From assembly GCA_001247695.2 (NCBI GenBank), contig LGRX02034436.1, positions 61,676-125,675 of the forward strand: a DNA stretch of 64,000 bases, given 5' to 3'. The position numbers were made by a program, and so were the translations under genes. Shown in pieces: positions 60,763 through 64,000 of the stretch. This stretch comes from Cymbomonas tetramitiformis. Its lineage: Eukaryota > Chlorophyta > Pyramimonadophyceae > Pyramimonadales > Pyramimonadaceae. The notes under the pieces were generated by a model. The model did no database searches and had not been told where the DNA came from. It saw only the letters and a program-made list of their open reading frames with translations. How positions within the stretch are numbered: position 1 is the first letter of the stretch; each line of letters opens with the position of its first letter.

Positions 60763-61560
60763 ACATCAACATGCAGCACGCTATTCAATATCTGTGGCGT
60801 GCGCACATAGTATACAGAGATGATGTTTGTTCAATTACTGGCAAATGTACATACAAAGTTTGCAGTCGGACACATAATATAACATCAGACGAATATTTAT
60901 GCTGTGCAGTCATATGTGTATGTACCATGCAGCATACATCACATATGCAGCATGCACCATCCATACATTATATACCAAGTGTATGCAGCAATATCATGCA
61001 TCACAATACCATGCATCACAATACCAAGCTGCAGTATACTATACTTTTGTGCAGTCTGTGATTGTGTGCGCGATTGACAGCATACTATAATTCATCATAC
61101 AGAAATCATGTGTGCACGACATAATATTGTGTTTGATGAATATGCATTCATCCAGTATTTCTTGATACATATACACCCAGCCTGATCACGATAGCGGTTG
61201 GTATAGTAGCAATACACCCACATTACTATAACTATAATCCAGACATCATAAGATGCCAGCAGATTGTTAGACAGGAATTAGCTTAGATATCCATGACGAA
61301 GGATTTGGGATTGGATACCTATTCTCCTGTTTATGATACAATCATGCTGGAAGGCTCATCGGACCTGTCTGTGAAAATTCACTTGCATATCACCCAAAAT
61401 ATTACAACTGAGGTATATAATATATCATGCCATGTTTCACGCTGTCCAGTGGTATACAGACTTACATGGTTGATAAAGTTGATGTAACTTGACTCGTAAT
61501 TATATACTTCAGATGTATGTAATAAATGTGTGTAGCACACACACACAAAGAGCACAACTT
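60763..61560. other. AT-rich spacer, no supported gene
   Basis: Short repeats CATGCATCACAATAC and GCAGCATACATC occur near 60930-61030. The open frame 60771-61061 is low-complexity Cys/His/Tyr and unlikely to be coding. Confidence 0.4.
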
Positions 61561-61950
61561 GTTCATTGACATAAGGGCGTAATTGCAGTCGATGATCGTC
61601 CCCGTGAAGGGCAGCCTCGGGACGTCCTTCATATCGTTCATGCTGCCCTTGACGATCTTCCAACGAGGGAACATCGGCACGTTCGTCTCATGTGTGGGCT
61701 CGTCGTCCTCCTACCAGGCCTGCCTCTCCTGGAACCTTAGGCTCCGGCCCGTCGGTCCGCGCCTCCCGATAGAGTTTGATGTCGACTTTCACCTCGATCT
61801 GTTGCAAGCCTTGGATGTGAGCCGCGCGTGGCGCCTGCGCTTCTTTGAGATTCGCCCGCGCGTTCTCGACGTAATTCAAGATCGCGTGCGGAACTTCCCC
61901 AGACCCCCCCCGGCGCGCTCCCCCCTGAGTTGAAGGTAAGCAGCCGATCA
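61490..61950 (-). CDS. Possible downstream exons of unknown gene
   Basis: Minus frames here look protein-like: AILNYVENARANLKEAQAPR and HIQGLQQIEVKVDIKLYREA in one, and VPMFPRWKIVKGSMNDMKDV, PFTGTIIDCNYALMSMNKL in another. A shift or splice near 61690 would join them. It is unclear whether they belong to the gene ending at 61979 or to a separate one starting at the overlapping TAATG there. Confidence 0.3.
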
Positions 61951-61978
61951 ACGACTCGATTTTCTCTTGGGAGCTCCA

Positions 61979-63647
61979 TTAGGGGGTGAACTCGGCCTTG
62001 AATTCGTCCCAGGTTTGCAATCCCGCCGCGGACACCAAGTGCTTCTGCACCATGCGTTCCTTCTTGAACTGGCTTATCATCTGCCCCCCCTCTTTTACTG
62101 ACAACTCCTTGTTGATAATCTGGCGCAGATACGTGTCCACCTTGTCGAACTCCGCCTCCCCCGCCAAGCCGCCCAAGTTAATCCAGAACGTCATACCCAT
62201 GGATTTGGCATTGTGGAGAAACTGAGCTTCTTCCACCAAAATGCATGCCCCTTTAGACGAGCCCGCTCCGTGGTCCCCGCCTCCTCGTTGCACCTCGTCT
62301 TCCATCTGCAAGTAAAAAAACATTTTTAGCATGTCTTAAAATATAGAAAAGGATGCTTTGGGGGGTAAACACTGTTTGAAGCAGAAGTAAAAAGTAATTT
62401 ACCTGTCGGTTGGAGGTGCCCTTTTTGCCAGCTTTCTTGGCGGGTCCCTTAGCGGGCGAAGATGAGGCCTTGCGCTTTTTGGTCTTCGAAGCCAAAGGGT
62501 TTTTCATGCCCTTCAGGTCAAACCTTCTGTAAGCCTCCATGATGCTAACGCAGAGGTCCCACGTCTGCGGCCGGAAATTGGCAATTGTCCGGTGCATGAA
62601 GTAGTGGTTGATTTGCGTGCTGCCGAACACAGAATGCTTGGACATCGCTACTTGCTTCACATGCGTCTCCGTCGACTGGTTCAAGTGAGACATTACGGGG
62701 TACCAATCTGTGACCCGATCGAGGTGAGCGTTGATGTCATCGTCCAGCACCTTCACCGTCACCTCTACCTCAGGGAGGGTCTCAGGGTCTCCCTCGTGCT
62801 CAGACGTCTCCACATTCTCGATGTACTGGAATCCCTTGGGATATTTCTCGGGATCCGGGACTGAAAATCCATGCTGTGATTCGAACTCCGCCATTTTTTG
62901 CACCAGCCCTCCGACCTCGTAATACCCAGGTTGATAAGGGGTACCCTCTTCGGTGTCCTCGGGGACACCGGCGACGAACTCGGAGATCAACGCTTCTCGG
63001 TAAACCTTGTACACGACCCCATGCTTTTCGAAAAGGGTCGAACGAAGCCCTTGCATGAACTGAGTGTTGTCTTTGCCTTTTGTCTTCTGGTCGATTTGGT
63101 TCTGCATCTCGCCTAAGAACCGAATCATGTCAGGCGTGAGACCGATGTAGATCTTGCTCTCGAAGAACGCGAAGGCTATCTCCAACGGGATTTCCTCGTG
63201 ACACTCGTCGGTGGCTTGATAACAGTGCTGGTGCCCAAAAACCTTGCCTCTGTATTCTCACCTCAGAGCTTTTTTCAGGGAGAATTCGGCACGGGTTTTG
63301 ACATCGTCGATCGCAACAAGACCCGCATTGAAAGGGGCCCACGGGTTCTCCTTCCTGCTGGACTTGATCTCGTTCACCCAGCCCCTCTCTTGATCCCGGC
63401 AGGCCTCGTACCCCGTCGCGTGGTACAAGCATTCAATGGGGAGACGAAACACACTCCCTTGCTCCGCCGCCTCGTCGGTCGACATGGGATTCGGCCACCG
63501 GTGCTCCATCTCGATTTGCCTGCACAGCTCTGCTTTCTCCTCATATTCCATCTTTGCTGCATGCTCCACTTTCAGCTTAGCGTGCCACCCATGTGCAGCC
63601 ACCTCGGCTGCCTTCCTTGCCTCAGATGGGGTGGCCACTTGAGACAT
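61979..63647 (-). CDS. Three-exon gene of unknown function
   Basis: Proposed exons: 63647-63262 (ATG at 63647), about 63214-62404 and 62306-61979 (TAA), with GT-AG borders. The exon 1-2 phase is not resolved. Exon 1 is helical and charged (SEARKAAEVAAHGWHAKLKV, MEYEEKAELCRQIEMEHRW). Exon 2 has FAFFESKIYIGLTPDMIRFL, EVEVTVKVLDDDINAHLDRV, STQINHYFMHRTIANFRPQT and a basic Lys/Ser/Pro tail (KTKKRKASSSPAKGPAKKAG), suggesting a nuclear or DNA-binding protein. Exon 3 has FLHNAKSMGMTFWINLGGLA. No family recognised. The style resembles the gene at 45166-48453, so both could be mobile-element genes. Confidence 0.5.
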
Positions 63648-63775
63648 ATCCACATTAGCGCCCGCTCCAGTATACTGTACGTTCTGGAGCCACTAGGTCC
63701 TTGAAGGGCGCGTTCGGCAGCACGCTGCACATCCGTTCTCCTGGCAGCCTGGGACAAGACGAAACTGTTCATTAG

Positions 63776-64000
63776 CTAATGAACGCCTTCCGCACCGGTA
63801 CGGGCTAAAGGCGCGCGTTTCGAGGCGGAAAGCGTTCATTACTGTAGCTAATGAACGCCTTCCGCCCCGGTGCAGGCTCAGGGCGCGCGTTTCCAGGCGG
63901 AAAGCGTTCATTAGCTAATGAACGCCTTCCGCCCCGGTACAGGCTCAGGGCGCGCACTTCGAGGCGGAAAGCGTTCATTAGCTAATGAACGCCTTCCGCC
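63776..64000. repeat. Palindromic 67-72 bp satellite at the right edge
   Basis: Units starting CTAATGAACGCCTTCCGC begin at 63776, 63848, 63915 and 63982 (cut by the window end). Each is an inverted repeat: TAATGAACGCCTTCCGCC pairs with GGCGGAAAGCGTTCATTA around a GC-rich loop. The loop varies between units (GGTACGGGCTAAAGGCGCGC, GGTGCAGGCTCAGGGCGCGC) while the arms are nearly constant. Confidence 0.92.

Noticed and set aside
60771..61061. ORF after the right TIR as a continuation of the truncated gene
   Set aside because: The frame is compatible but composition is repeat-like (CATGCATCACAATAC units); not accepted as coding, only noted for the splice hypothesis.

Overview
The window is eukaryotic nuclear DNA made almost entirely of nested transposable elements. 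Genes have short GT-AG introns. The superfamilies present (Ty3-like LTR, EnSpm/CACTA, hAT, pogo/Tigger, TTAA-flanked elements) fit a plant-lineage genome. Ty3-like retrotransposons carrying a cytosine-5 DNA methyltransferase are, as I recall, described from charophyte green algae, so a streptophyte alga with a large repeat-rich genome is my best guess. No rRNA, tRNA or CRISPR array was seen.

Layout: (1) 1-473, the 3' end of an unrecognised gene. (2) 696-1057, a hAT-MITE-like piece abutting retroelement A. (3) 1058-15638, plus-strand retroelement A, split by a 2.7 kb TTAA-flanked element (4963-7653) holding a 185-bp satellite. A's 3' LTR is hit by a small, nearly fresh LTR element with matching TSDs (15639-17473). 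(4) 18491-19375, an intact minus-strand tetraspan membrane protein, the likeliest host gene. (5) about 21300-39660, minus-strand retroelement B, a second diverged copy of the same family, interrupted by a 289-bp hAT MITE, a roughly 1.1 kb insert and a 2.18 kb hAT element. (6) 40210-43110, repeats, a TTAA MITE and a foldback element. (7) 43210-44910, a broken Tigger-like transposase, then a 68-bp tandem array. (8) 45166-48453, a multi-exon gene with a methyltransferase-like 'DVPW' motif, truncated by (9) 48435-60762, a 12.3 kb EnSpm-like transposon with 31-bp TIRs, a minus-strand accessory gene, an exon-duplication array and a multi-exon transposase. (10) 61979-63647, a minus-strand multi-exon gene of unknown function. 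(11) 63776-64000, a palindromic satellite running off the end.

The most interesting system is the A/B retroelement family. Comparing the two copies gives a shared order: gag and zinc knuckle, DTG protease, two unknown regions, a hydrophobic multi-span region, RT, RNase H, C5 DNA methyltransferase, H2C2 zinc finger, DDE integrase, PHD finger, and a terminal second SAM-methyltransferase-like domain with motif I (DPWAGTG) and a motif-IV-like SPWF. Both copies are broken, at different places, so the architecture is inferred from what they share. The second most interesting is the EnSpm-like element: its TIRs carry splice-donor- and acceptor-like sequences, and its repeated motif resembles an intron branch point.
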